Part shown: positions 16,691 to 26,084 of the stretch, one piece after another | Numbering within the stretch: the first letter of the stretch is position 1 | Layout of the letters: each line of letters starts with the position of its first letter | Source of the DNA: Hymenobacter negativus | GTDB lineage: Bacteria; Bacteroidota; Bacteroidia; Cytophagales; Hymenobacteraceae | Length of the DNA stretch: 64,000 bases | Reading direction: 5' to 3' | NCBI RefSeq assembly: GCF_017571495.1 | Contig: NZ_JAGETZ010000009.1 | Span: 62,001 to 126,000, forward strand | Program-made: the position numbers and the translations under genes | The notes under the pieces: model-generated | Seen by the model: only the letters and a program-made list of their open reading frames with translations | Told to the model about the DNA's origin: nothing | Database searches by the model: none

Positions 16691-19600
16691 ATGAAAAATA
16701 GTCTACTCCTTTTGCTGCTCCTGCTGCTGACCGGCGGCGTCCGGGCGCAAACCGTCCTGCTAACCGAAAGCTTCGAAACCGACGGTGAGGGCACGCGCTA
16801 CACCTCGAATACATTTGATTTTCGCGCCAATACCAACAACCCGCCCTCGCCGAACAACAACGGCCTGACCCAGTACTTCGTGCGGAATACCGCCAACCCG
16901 GTGCTGAACCCTTACCCGGCGGGGGGGGCGTCGTTCGGAGCCAATGCCTCGCCGATTACCATTGGCAACGTCACGGGCTCGGCCTTCTGGATATCGGAGT
17001 CGGCGCGGGGCACCGGCGACATCAGCACCATTATCCGGCCCCCGGCGACGCTTACACTAAACCCGGTCAATACGACCGGCTATTCTGGCCTGCAAGTAAA
17101 GATTGACCTAGCCCAGGGCACCCGGCCCACAGCACTGCAGATTGAAAACGACGACAAAATCAACATCCAATATTCCACCAACGGTGGCCTCTCCTACACA
17201 ACAATTGGGAGCTTTGTGGGCGACAACCCGGCGGCAAACGTGGCCGGCAACTGGCGGCAGGATGCCAACCTCAATGGCTCGTCGGTAGACGATGTGGCAA
17301 CGAACTCGCCTATTCTGAGCCAAACGCTGACCACCTTTGCCTTCGGTATTCCGGTGACGGCCAGTTCTTTGCTGGTACGGGTGGAAGTAGACCAGGTGGG
17401 TGCCACCGAGGAGCTGGCCTTCGATAAAATTCAGGTGCTGGGCACGCTGAGCGCCACCGCTGCGCCGGTGATGGCCAATATTGAAACCGCACCATTGCCC
17501 TACGCCGAAGGCCAGGCGGCTACTCAGGTAACCAACACCCTTACAGTTTCGGATGCGGACAGCCCTAACCTGACGGGTGCCACTGTGCAATTCACTTCGG
17601 GGTTTGTATCCGGCCAGGATGTTCTGGCTTTTACCCCGGCCAATGGCATCAATAGAAGTTACAATGCTACAACTGGCATCCTCACGCTGACGGGCACGGC
17701 GTCGGTGGCCACCTACCAGGCGGCGTTGCGTACGGTAACCTACCAAAACACCAACGTGGTAACAGCAACGGGCGGCAACCGGCTGGTGCAGTTCACTACG
17801 ACCGATGGCGTCAACAACTCCAACGGCGCGACCCGCATTGTGGCAGTGGCAGCGGTGCTGAACGCGGCGGCGGCACTGCCCTACACGGAGGATTTTACAA
17901 CGGACGGGGAGGGGCTGCGCTACAGCTCCAATCAGTTTGTTTCGTCGGGCAACTCAGCTTTTTTGCGCACCAACCGCAACCCCTACGACGCGGCCGGCAA
18001 CGCCACCACTTTCACCAACATCAGCAATGCCTACTACTGGTTCGGGGAGAATACCGCCAACGGCAACAACCCCGACCCCCTGCGCATTGGCCGGTTGGTA
18101 ACGCAGCAGGTGGATGCCAGCAGCTTCAGCAATCTGCACTTTCAGATACGGTTGGGCGCTACGTCGGTGGGCAGCCGCATTCAGACCACAGACTACTTTA
18201 AGCTGTATTACCGCACTGGTGGTAGTGCCGGCACCTGGACGCTGTTTGGCTCATTTCGGGGCAATAACTCGGCGGCGGTTGGCAATGGTGTGATGCAGCA
18301 GGATACCGACCCCAATAACCCCGGCACCGTGCCCAATGGCACGACACTTACCGAAGCCCTGCAAAATTTTGACTTCACCCTGCCCGCCGCTGCAAATGGC
18401 CAGTTGGTGGATTTCCGGTTGGATTTGTCGATTGACGACGACCCCGCCGACTTCGCGTTCGACCTGTTGCAGGTGACCGGTACTGTCAGCCCGCCAGTCG
18501 TGACGGCTCCGGCCAATGGCAGCCTGATTAATACCCGCACGCCGGCTTACAGCGGCACGGCCCCGGCCGGCAGCACCGTCACCGTCTTTGTCGATGGCAC
18601 CAGCATTGGCACGACCACGGCCACGGGCGGTACGTTTAACCTGACGCAGCCCACGAACCTGACCGATGGTAGCCACACGGTGCGCGCCACGGCTACACTG
18701 AATGGTACAACTAGTGCCAGCTCAAACACGAACACCTTCACGGTAGACGCCACCAGCCCGAGCGTGGCCATTAGCAGCACGGCGGGCACTTCGGGCAGTA
18801 CCACCAGCACATCGCCTATTCCGTTCACGGTGAGCTTCTCGGAGAATGTAACTGGCTTCGTGGCCGGTGATGTCACCATCACGAACGGCACACTAAGCGG
18901 CTTCACGGCGGTAAACGGCACGACTTACACGTTTAATGTAACGCCCGCCGGCAATGGCCTGGTGACGGTGAATGTGCCGGCCAACGTGGGCCAGGACGCG
19001 GCCGGCAACGGCAACACGGCAGCTACCCAGTTCAACATCACCTACAGCCAGCCGGTGACGGCCGCTCCTGTGGTCATTTCGCCGGCCAACGGCAGCCTGC
19101 TGACCACCAACACCCCGAGCTACACGGGCACGGCGCCAGCTGGCAGCATCGTGACCGTCTTTGTCGATGGCGCCAGCATTGGCACGACCACGGCCACGGG
19201 CGGTACGTTTAGCCTGACACAACCCACGAACCTGAGCCAGGGCAGCCATACGGTGCGGGCCACGGCCCAGACCAGCGGCTCGGCCGTGAGCCCCAACTCA
19301 AACACCAACACCTTCACCGTCGATACGGTGAGCCCAACAACCGCCATCAGCAGCACGGCCGGGGCTTCGGGCAGCACGACCAACACGTCGCCGATTCCCT
19401 TCACCGTGACTTTTTCGGAGAGCGTAACGGGTTTTGTGGCCGGCGACGTAATCATCACAAACGGCACCCTGAGTGGTTTCACATCGGTAAATGGTACGAC
19501 TTACACGTTCACTGTAACGCCCGCCGGAAACGGCCTGGTCACGGTAAATGTGCCGGCGAACGTGGGCCAGGATGCGGCCGGCAACGGCAACACGGCAGCT

Positions 19601-22600
19601 ACCCAGTTCAACATCACCTACAGCCAGCCGGTGACGGCGGCACCGGTTGTGACAGCCCCGGCCAATGGAAGCCTGATTAGTACCCGCACGCCGGCTTACA
19701 GCGGCACGGCCCCGGCCGGCAGCACCGTCACCGTCTTTGTCGATGGCGCCAGCATTGGCACGACCACGGCCACGGGCGGTACGTTTAGCCTGACGCAACC
19801 CACGAACCTGACCGATGGCAGCCACACCGTGCGCGCCACGGCCCAAGCCAGTGGCAGCGCGGTGAGCCCCAACTCTAACACGAATACGTTCACGGTAGAC
19901 GCTACTAGTCCAAGCGTGGTTATCAGCAGTACGGCTGGGGCCTCGGGTAGCACCACCGGCACGTCGCCCATTCCATTCACCGTGACCTTTTCGGAGAACG
20001 TGACGGGTTTTGTTGCCGGCGATGTAACCATCACAAATGGCACGCTAGCTGCGTTCACATCGGTAAACGGCACGACCTACACATTCGCTGTAACGCCCGC
20101 CGGCAATGGCGCGGTGACGGTGAATGTGCCGGCCAACGTGGGCCAGGACGCGGCCGGCAACGGCAACACGGCAGCTACCCAGTTCAACATCACCTACAGC
20201 CAGCCGGTAACGGCCGCTCCTGTGGTCATTTCGCCGGCCAACGGCAGCCTGCTGACCACCAGCACGCCGGTCTACACAGGCACGGCCCCGGCCGGCAGCA
20301 CCGTGACGGTCTACATCGACGGCACGGCCATCGGCACGACCACGGCCACGGGCGTTGGCGGCTTCAGCATCGCGCAGCCCACGAACCTGAGCCAGGGCAG
20401 CCATACGGTGCGGGCCACGGCCCAGACCAGCGGCTCGGCCGTGAGCCCCAACTCAAACACCAACACCTTCACCGTCGATACGGTGAGCCCAACAACCGCC
20501 ATCAGCAGTACGGCAACGAACCCGACCAGCACCTCCCCAATTCCAGTGACGGTGACTTTCTCAGAGAGCGTAACGGGTTTTGTAGCCGGCGATGTGGCCA
20601 TTACCAACGGCACCCTGAGCGGTTTCACCGCTGTCAACAGCACGACTTACACGTTCAACGTAACGCCGACTGCTAGCGGTACGGTGACCATAAACGTGGC
20701 CGCCAACGTGAGCCAGGATGCGGCCGGCAACGGCAATACCGCCGCCAGCCAGTTCAGCATTCAGTATAACCTGCCCGGCACCGCAGCTCCAATTGTAACG
20801 CTTCCGGCCAACGGGAGTCTGATTAACACCCGCACGCCGGCTTACAGCGGCACGGCCCCGGCCGGCAGCACTGTGACGGTGTATGTGGATGGCACCAGCA
20901 TCGGGACTACGACCGCAACCGGCGGCACCTTCAGCCTGACGCAGCCTACGAACCTGGCCGATGGCAGCCACACCGTTTTTGCCACGGCCCAGAGCAGCGG
21001 CAGCACGGTAAGTGCGAACTCCAACACGAATACATTCGTGGTGGACGCCACCAGCCCGAGCGTGGTTATCAGCAGCACCGCTGGGGCTTCAGGCAGCACG
21101 ACCAACACTGCTCCGATTCCCTTTACGGTGACTTTCTCGGAGAGTGTGACAGGGTTTGTGGCCGGCGACGTGACCATCACCAATGGCACGCTGAGCGGGT
21201 TCACGGCGGTAAACGGCACAACCTACACCTTCAGCGTAACGCCCACCGCAGTTGGCACAGTCACGGTGAATGTGGCCGCCAACGTGAGCCAGGATGCGGC
21301 CGGCAACGGCAATACAGCTGCCGCACAATTCAACATTATTTACGCGCTGCCCGTTACCGCCACGACCTGGACTGGGCTGGTTTCGAACGACTGGTTCACG
21401 ATGGGTAACTGGACGGCCGGCGTGCCCACCAGCACGCTCGATGCTGTGATTGCCGTGTCCGGCAATGGCAACTACCCCCGCATCGGTGCAGGCACGGCCA
21501 CGGTGCGCAGCCTCACGCTGGATGCGGGTACTACCCTCACGCAGACGGGCGGTACGCTGGCATCCAGCGGCAACCTGACGAACAACGGCACCTTCGCCGC
21601 CACCGGCGGCACAGTGTCCCTGACGGGCAGCAGCACCCAAAGCGTAGGTGGCAGCAGCCGCACCAGCTTCTGGAACCTCACCGTGGGCGCCGCGGCGGCT
21701 ACGCTAAGCGGGGCGGTTGATGTGCAGCGCCTGCTCACCCTCAACGGCAACCTGGTTACCAATGGCCAGCCGTTCACCCTGCTCTCGAACGCCACGGCCA
21801 CCGCTATGGTGGTGAACAACAGCGGTGTGGTAACTGGCACCGCCACCGTGCAGCGCTACATCGACCCCAACCTGAATCCCGGTCTGGGCTACCGTCACTA
21901 CAGCTCGCCAGTAGCCAGCACCACCGTGGCCGACTTGGCTACCAGCACCTTCATGCCGGTGGTGAACCTCGCCTACAACACCGTGGGCAATACTGTGAGA
22001 CCGTTCCCAACAGTGTATGGCTACGATGAATCCCGCCTCAATAGCACCAATGCCACCACGCAGAACTTCGACTACGGCTACTTCTCGCCCGGCAGCCTGA
22101 CCGACCCACTGGTGCGCGGCCGGGGCTACACCGTGAACATTGACGCGGCCAGCAAGGTCGATTTGGTGGGCTCGCTCAACTCGGGTACCGTTCCGGTGGG
22201 CGCCCTCAGCCGGGGCTCCGAGGCCAATGCCGGCTGGCACCTGCTGGGCAACCCATATCCGGCTCCGCTCGACTGGAATTCGGCGCGCACTGGCCTGCCT
22301 ACCGGTGTAATTGATGCAGTGTACGTCTTCAAATCCAGCAGCCAGTACACCGGTACCTACCAGTTCTATCAGAACGGTTTCGGCACGTTGCCGGGTGGGC
22401 TGATTGGCTCCATGCAGGGCTTCTTTGTGCGGGTCAGCCAGCCGGTGGCTGCCTTCAACTTTCTGAACGCCTGGCGCTCCACCATCTACCAGAACCCTAC
22501 TTTCAACCGCTCCACGGCCGATACCCGGCCCGCCGTGCAGCTGGAGCTGGTCGATGCCCAAGGTACCCGCGATGCGGCCTTTGTGTACTTCGAGCAAGGT

Positions 22601-23215
22601 GCTACCGCCGGCCTTGATGACCACTACGACGCAGCCAAGCTGCCCAACACCACCGGTCTGAACCTGGCTTCGGTAGCTGCCGGCAACAGCCTGGCCGTGA
22701 ATGGCCTGCCCTTGATTGGTACGGCTCCCGTGACGGTGCCGCTCTTTATTGGGCTGCCGGCTACGGGCACCTACACGCTGCACGCAGCGCAGCTGCAAAA
22801 CTTCGCCACCGGTGCCCAGCCTTGGCTGCGCGACCTGCAGCTCAACACCCTTACCGACCTGAGCCTGACCCCCGACTATACCTTCACCATGAACGCCGTC
22901 AACACCGCGCCGCGCTTCGAGCTGGTTTTTGGTCCGGCACAGGTCCTGAGCACTTCGGCTGCGCTGGCCGCCCAGGTAGCAGTGTTCCCGAACCCGGCCC
23001 GCTCGGCCGTGGCCGTGGAGCTGCCCGGCAACCTGAGTCGTCAGCCCGTAACGGCGGCGTTGGTTGATGCCTTGGGCCGGGTAGTGTCGCAGCAGGTGCT
23101 GCCCGCTGGGCTGAGCACACACAAGCTTTCGCTCACCAACGTGGCCACCGGCGTGTACACGCTACGCCTGAGCACTTCGGCCGGCGTCATTGTGAAAAAG
23201 CTGATTGTGGAATAA
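16691..23215 (+). CDS. Giant repeat-rich T9SS surface protein (2174 residues)
   Basis: The start was set at ATG 16691, which gives a clean signal peptide (MKNSLLLLLLLLLTGGVRAQ); the frame is open back to 16646. Two related modules begin ESFETDGEGTRYTSNTF (about 25) and EDFTTDGEGLRYSSNQF (about 400). Five tandem units of about 191 residues follow (about 600-1556). Each has an Ig-like half (starting APVVTAPANGSL) and a second half (SPSVVISSTAG...FVAGDVTITNGTLSGF). Then comes an autotransporter-like spacer (TWTGLVSNDWFTMGNW...), a jelly-roll-like region, and a type A T9SS sorting domain from about 2095 (VAVFPNPARSAVAVEL). It is inferred to be a cell-surface or released adhesin. The unit DNA is nearly identical in places, so copy number is likely to vary. 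Confidence 0.92.
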   Translation: MKNSLLLLLLLLLTGGVRAQTVLLTESFETDGEGTRYTSNTFDFRANTNNPPSPNNNGLTQYFVRNTANPVLNPYPAGGASFGANASPITIGNVTGSAFWISESARGTGDISTIIRPPATLTLNPVNTTGYSGLQVKIDLAQGTRPTALQIENDDKINIQYSTNGGLSYTTIGSFVGDNPAANVAGNWRQDANLNGSSVDDVATNSPILSQTLTTFAFGIPVTASSLLVRVEVDQVGATEELAFDKIQVLGTLSATAAPVMANIETAPLPYAEGQAATQVTNTLTVSDADSPNLTGATVQFTSGFVSGQDVLAFTPANGINRSYNATTGILTLTGTASVATYQAALRTVTYQNTNVVTATGGNRLVQFTTTDGVNNSNGATRIVAVAAVLNAAAALPYTEDFTTDGEGLRYSSNQFVSSGNSAFLRTNRNPYDAAGNATTFTNISNAYYWFGENTANGNNPDPLRIGRLVTQQVDASSFSNLHFQIRLGATSVGSRIQTTDYFKLYYRTGGSAGTWTLFGSFRGNNSAAVGNGVMQQDTDPNNPGTVPNGTTLTEALQNFDFTLPAAANGQLVDFRLDLSIDDDPADFAFDLLQVTGTVSPPVVTAPANGSLINTRTPAYSGTAPAGSTVTVFVDGTSIGTTTATGGTFNLTQPTNLTDGSHTVRATATLNGTTSASSNTNTFTVDATSPSVAISSTAGTSGSTTSTSPIPFTVSFSENVTGFVAGDVTITNGTLSGFTAVNGTTYTFNVTPAGNGLVTVNVPANVGQDAAGNGNTAATQFNITYSQPVTAAPVVISPANGSLLTTNTPSYTGTAPAGSIVTVFVDGASIGTTTATGGTFSLTQPTNLSQGSHTVRATAQTSGSAVSPNSNTNTFTVDTVSPTTAISSTAGASGSTTNTSPIPFTVTFSESVTGFVAGDVIITNGTLSGFTSVNGTTYTFTVTPAGNGLVTVNVPANVGQDAAGNGNTAATQFNITYSQPVTAAPVVTAPANGSLISTRTPAYSGTAPAGSTVTVFVDGASIGTTTATGGTFSLTQPTNLTDGSHTVRATAQASGSAVSPNSNTNTFTVDATSPSVVISSTAGASGSTTGTSPIPFTVTFSENVTGFVAGDVTITNGTLAAFTSVNGTTYTFAVTPAGNGAVTVNVPANVGQDAAGNGNTAATQFNITYSQPVTAAPVVISPANGSLLTTSTPVYTGTAPAGSTVTVYIDGTAIGTTTATGVGGFSIAQPTNLSQGSHTVRATAQTSGSAVSPNSNTNTFTVDTVSPTTAISSTATNPTSTSPIPVTVTFSESVTGFVAGDVAITNGTLSGFTAVNSTTYTFNVTPTASGTVTINVAANVSQDAAGNGNTAASQFSIQYNLPGTAAPIVTLPANGSLINTRTPAYSGTAPAGSTVTVYVDGTSIGTTTATGGTFSLTQPTNLADGSHTVFATAQSSGSTVSANSNTNTFVVDATSPSVVISSTAGASGSTTNTAPIPFTVTFSESVTGFVAGDVTITNGTLSGFTAVNGTTYTFSVTPTAVGTVTVNVAANVSQDAAGNGNTAAAQFNIIYALPVTATTWTGLVSNDWFTMGNWTAGVPTSTLDAVIAVSGNGNYPRIGAGTATVRSLTLDAGTTLTQTGGTLASSGNLTNNGTFAATGGTVSLTGSSTQSVGGSSRTSFWNLTVGAAAATLSGAVDVQRLLTLNGNLVTNGQPFTLLSNATATAMVVNNSGVVTGTATVQRYIDPNLNPGLGYRHYSSPVASTTVADLATSTFMPVVNLAYNTVGNTVRPFPTVYGYDESRLNSTNATTQNFDYGYFSPGSLTDPLVRGRGYTVNIDAASKVDLVGSLNSGTVPVGALSRGSEANAGWHLLGNPYPAPLDWNSARTGLPTGVIDAVYVFKSSSQYTGTYQFYQNGFGTLPGGLIGSMQGFFVRVSQPVAAFNFLNAWRSTIYQNPTFNRSTADTRPAVQLELVDAQGTRDAAFVYFEQGATAGLDDHYDAAKLPNTTGLNLASVAAGNSLAVNGLPLIGTAPVTVPLFIGLPATGTYTLHAAQLQNFATGAQPWLRDLQLNTLTDLSLTPDYTFTMNAVNTAPRFELVFGPAQVLSTSAALAAQVAVFPNPARSAVAVELPGNLSRQPVTAALVDALGRVVSQQVLPAGLSTHKLSLTNVATGVYTLRLSTSAGVIVKKLIVE
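18490..21355 (+). repeat. Five tandem ~573-bp repeats inside the giant surface-protein gene
   Basis: Units begin at about 18490, 19063, 19642, 20215 and 20785 (lengths 570-579 bp). Long stretches are almost identical at the DNA level, for example the block ending with CCAGGACGCGGCCGGCAACG in units 1 and 3, and the SAVSPNSNTNTFTVDTVSP segment in units 2 and 4. Odd and even units resemble each other most (NTRTPAYSG in 1 and 5, STRTPAYSG in 3; TTNTPSYTG in 2, TTSTPVYTG in 4), which suggests growth by duplication of two-unit blocks. Confidence 0.85.
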
Positions 23216-23245
23216 GCTTTTGTTTCTACCATTTCTACCATGTTG

Positions 23246-23283
23246 AAAAGCCCCGGCTTGCGGATGCAGGCCGGGGCTTTTTG
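23246..23283 (+). terminator. Terminator of the giant surface-protein gene
   Basis: Arms AAAAGCCCCGGC (23246-23257) and GCCGGGGCTTTT (23270-23281) end in T5, 31 bp after the stop. Confidence 0.9.
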
Positions 23284-23302
23284 CGTTGAATTGTTTAGGG
23301 AC

Positions 23303-23325
23303 GCTTGCGCGGTTATCGCGCAAGC
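23303..23325 (-). terminator. Hairpin downstream of the OmpA-family gene
   Basis: GCTTGCGC and GCGCAAGC pair around a 7-base loop, about 80 bp beyond the stop of the minus-strand OmpA gene. There is no T-run, so terminator function is uncertain. Confidence 0.4.
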
Positions 23326-23405
23326 TTAGGATAACAAGCGGCGCGCGGGCAAGATGCCTTGGCTACGCTCGGTATGGCGTATCTACCACTCTTCCAGTCC
23401 GATAC

Positions 23406-24473
23406 TCACTGCGGCATCTCCTCCACTTCCACGCGGCGGTTGCGGACGTCGGGCGAGGGGTAGAGCGGGCGCGTATCGCCGTAGCCAATGGTGCTGATGC
23501 GCTCGGCGGCCACCCCGGCTTTCACCAAGTAGGTTTTCACGGCTTCGGCTCGTTGCTCCGATAGCGCGAGGTTCTTCTCCGGTTCGCCTACCCGGTCGGC
23601 GTGGCCCGATACGCGGAGCTTCAGGGCGGGCCGGCTTTTTATTTCGGCGGCCAACTGGTCGAGGGCCGGGCTCGATTCGGGCAGCAGCTCCGGTTTGCCT
23701 ACCTTGAATAGAACCGTGGGCAGTACCACCGGCTTGGCCGAAATGATGGGCGCCGGGGCGGGGATGGGCCGGGCAGTATCAGGTGGCGCGGCAGCTACCG
23801 GTGGTGTGGGCGGCGTTTGGGGCGGCTTGCCCGTTACCTGAATGGTAATGGGTACCACCGGACTTTGCTCAGTAGGATAGTAACCTTGCTTGAGGTAGAA
23901 GGTAGTCGTTTTGCTGAGCTTGGTACGGTAGTTATTGCCGGCCGTGAGGGGCTGTTTCAACTCAGCATCGGCGTACCAAAGCACGTTGCGGCCCGATACG
24001 CGGATGCTGCTTTCGACCCCGGCCGGCACGGTAGCCGCCGATTTCAGCTTGATGCGGTAGAAGGTGTAGGTACCCACGCTGCAGTCGCCTTTCGGGCGGT
24101 AGGTGGCGTGGCCGGTCAGCTTTTCCTGAGCAGGGTCGTAGGTAAAGGTGATGCTGCCATCGCACCAGTAGGTGCCGGGGCGGCGGCCCGTTTCGTTCAG
24201 CTTTTCGCCGTGCTCCAATTGCAGGCCGGCCGCCGTGCGCTTGCCATTCATCTGGAAGGTGGCCGAGATGCCTGGATTGCCGCCCACTTCCTCGTAAAGC
24301 ACCCCAAACAGGTCCGTGCCCTTGCTCTTCTGCAAGCGCAGCACCGCCGGCCAGTAGTCATCAGACTGGCCCGTTTCGGTTTCCACGCCCTGCCATACGC
24401 CCGTCAGGGATTGGGCTTGCGCGGGCCCTGCCAGCAGCAGCGCCCCCAGACCACACCAAAAGCTGTGTTTCAT
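23406..24473 (-). CDS. OmpA-family outer-membrane protein with N-terminal exported domain
   Basis: A 355-residue protein from ATG 24473, chosen because it gives a signal peptide (MKHSFWCGLGALLLAGPAQA); the frame is open to 24587 without a signal. Residues 20-160 form a beta-rich domain (SLTGVWQGVETETGQSDDYW... TFYRIKLK) of unknown function. A Pro-rich linker (about 225-255) is followed by an OmpA_C peptidoglycan-binding domain (about 260-355: VSGHADRVGEPEKNLALSEQRAEAVKTYL and NRRVEVEEM). Inferred role: anchoring an exported domain to the cell wall. Stand-alone gene. Confidence 0.85.
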   Translation of the reverse strand: MKHSFWCGLGALLLAGPAQAQSLTGVWQGVETETGQSDDYWPAVLRLQKSKGTDLFGVLYEEVGGNPGISATFQMNGKRTAAGLQLEHGEKLNETGRRPGTYWCDGSITFTYDPAQEKLTGHATYRPKGDCSVGTYTFYRIKLKSAATVPAGVESSIRVSGRNVLWYADAELKQPLTAGNNYRTKLSKTTTFYLKQGYYPTEQSPVVPITIQVTGKPPQTPPTPPVAAAPPDTARPIPAPAPIISAKPVVLPTVLFKVGKPELLPESSPALDQLAAEIKSRPALKLRVSGHADRVGEPEKNLALSEQRAEAVKTYLVKAGVAAERISTIGYGDTRPLYPSPDVRNRRVEVEEMPQ

Positions 24474-24536
24474 TCCGCCAAAAGGTAAGTAGAACATCAG
24501 GAATTGAATGGATTCAACTACGGACGGCGGAAATAC

Positions 24537-24573
24537 AAAAAGGCTGCCGGAATGATTTCCGACAGCCTTTTTT
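24537..24573 (-). terminator. Terminator of the phytase-like lipoprotein gene
   Basis: AAAAAGGCTGCCGGAA pairs with TTCCGACAGCCTTTTT (one wobble), 25 bp past the stop at 24599. A run of T on both sides allows bidirectional use. Confidence 0.8.
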
Positions 24574-24598
24574 ATGGGTTGGGGCAAGTCCGAAAGAC

Positions 24599-25915
24599 TT
24601 AGCGGAGCGGGGCTTTGAGCTTCACGAAGTAAATCCGGTTGAGGTCGACTTTGCCCGTAGCAGGCAGGGTTTTGGTCGCGAAACCATTCAGACCATTGTC
24701 GACCACACCGAAGTCGTCATCGTTGGAAATAGCCAGCATGTCATTGCCAATGAGCGTCATGCCCTCGGCCTTGTCATGCGGGTAAACTGGCGAAATGTCA
24801 GTCAGCAGGTCCAGTACCAGCGTTTTGGTGACGGGCACCACACCGGCCGTGGTCAGGCCCGTGCGGTCTTTCAGCTGTTCCACCGTCTGGCTGCCGTAGA
24901 GCTTGCCAGCGGCCGCATTGGTCGGGTCCGAAATATCGGTGGCACCGGCCAGGTCGAACTTATACACCCGCTTGAAAGCAGCCGGCGCGGCCGGGTTGCC
25001 GCCGTAGAGGCCATCGCGCTCCAGCGCCAGGAAGGTCGTATTGGTGATGGCCGTTATTTCGCTGCATCCGGTCAGGCTGGCGTTTTCCATCAAATAGGCA
25101 TACTGCTTGGTAGCGCCGGTGGCAATGTCGAACGTGACCACGCGCAGTACCAGCGAGCCCGAGATGGCCGACGACGAGGGGTTGTACATCGGCGACTGCA
25201 TCAGCCCGACCAGTGTTTTGCCATCGGGGGTGATGGTCAGGCCTTCCATGCCGCGGTTGGGACGGCGGCGGGCCAGTACGAGCGGTAGGGTGCGCGTGCC
25301 CGTGCCAAATGGGTTGATGCGCTCAAGGGTCCGGCCAGTAGCGTCGAAGTGCGCGATGTGCGGGCCGTACTCGTCGCTAATCCAGAACGAGCCGTCCGGG
25401 GCCAGCACGAGGCCTTCCGAGTCGATGCCGTCGGCGCTAGGCGCGAGGGCCTGACCGCTGAGGTCGAGAGCAGTTTCGCCGGTGTTGCCCTGGCCAATGG
25501 GATTGGGTAGGCCGGTGAGCGGCTGGCCGGCGGCGTTTTTCAGCAGGATGGTTTGCTCCAGCGTCAGCTGCCCGTCCTTCATCCGGAACTTGCCAATCTG
25601 GGGGGTGAAGTCAGCTTTGCCGAAAATGATGGAATTGGCCACCGAGCCGGCCGCGTTGGGCCCGCGGTCGGTGAGCAGGTAAAATACGGCCGGGTCGTTC
25701 GGGTCCTGGGCCAGCGCCGAGCCAAAGCCGCCGTTATAAAGTACGGTCCCGTTGGAAGCCGTTGCAAGTACGCGCGGGTTGCTCGCCTCCGCATATGCCG
25801 GATAGGTGATGGCCGTGGTGCCCGTTTCTTCGTCTTTCTTGCAACCGCTGAGCAGCGTGCTGCCAACGAGTATTCCGCCAAAAAGGCAAGCCAACGGGTA
25901 AAATTTAAGTGGCAT
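24599..25915 (-). CDS. Esterase-like/phytase-like beta-propeller lipoprotein
   Basis: A 438-residue lipoprotein: signal peptide with lipobox LLSGC (Cys25), followed by KKDEE. The rest matches the 'esterase-like activity of phytase' family (PF13449), with LLTDRGPN, DSEGLVLAPDGSFWISDEYGPHI, NRGMEGLTITPDGKTLVGLMQSP and DKAEGMTLI, all hallmark Asp/Glu-Gly positions of this propeller. Members are thought to cleave phosphate or other esters from organic substrates at the cell surface, but most are untested. Stand-alone gene. Confidence 0.88.
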   Translation of the reverse strand: MPLKFYPLACLFGGILVGSTLLSGCKKDEETGTTAITYPAYAEASNPRVLATASNGTVLYNGGFGSALAQDPNDPAVFYLLTDRGPNAAGSVANSIIFGKADFTPQIGKFRMKDGQLTLEQTILLKNAAGQPLTGLPNPIGQGNTGETALDLSGQALAPSADGIDSEGLVLAPDGSFWISDEYGPHIAHFDATGRTLERINPFGTGTRTLPLVLARRRPNRGMEGLTITPDGKTLVGLMQSPMYNPSSSAISGSLVLRVVTFDIATGATKQYAYLMENASLTGCSEITAITNTTFLALERDGLYGGNPAAPAAFKRVYKFDLAGATDISDPTNAAAGKLYGSQTVEQLKDRTGLTTAGVVPVTKTLVLDLLTDISPVYPHDKAEGMTLIGNDMLAISNDDDFGVVDNGLNGFATKTLPATGKVDLNRIYFVKLKAPLR

Positions 25916-26012
25916 AATGCGGGTAAGGGAAATGAATTATCCCGCAAAAGTCTCGTGGTGGTATTTCCTCAGTATTGCCTCTGCGCTATGTTTTGAGTTG
26001 GTGTTAAATGAC

Positions 26013-26071
26013 AAAGTGCACTTGGAACGTCATGCCGAGCGCTTCTAAACATGACGTTCCACGTGCGCTTT
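26013..26071 (-). terminator. 22-bp inverted repeat downstream of the polysaccharide deacetylase gene
   Basis: Arms 26013-26034 and 26050-26071 pair with two mismatches (core TGGAACGTCATG / CATGACGTTCCA). It lies just beyond the stop at 26085, which fits a terminator. The sequence style (GAACGTCATGCCGAGC) looks like a dispersed intergenic repeat. Confidence 0.5.
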
Positions 26072-26084
26072 GCCAGACTTTCGA

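Noticed and set aside
21704..23122. Long minus-strand ORF opposite the end of the giant surface-protein gene
   Set aside because: Antisense shadow of GC-rich coding sequence; no start context, no family, atypical composition.
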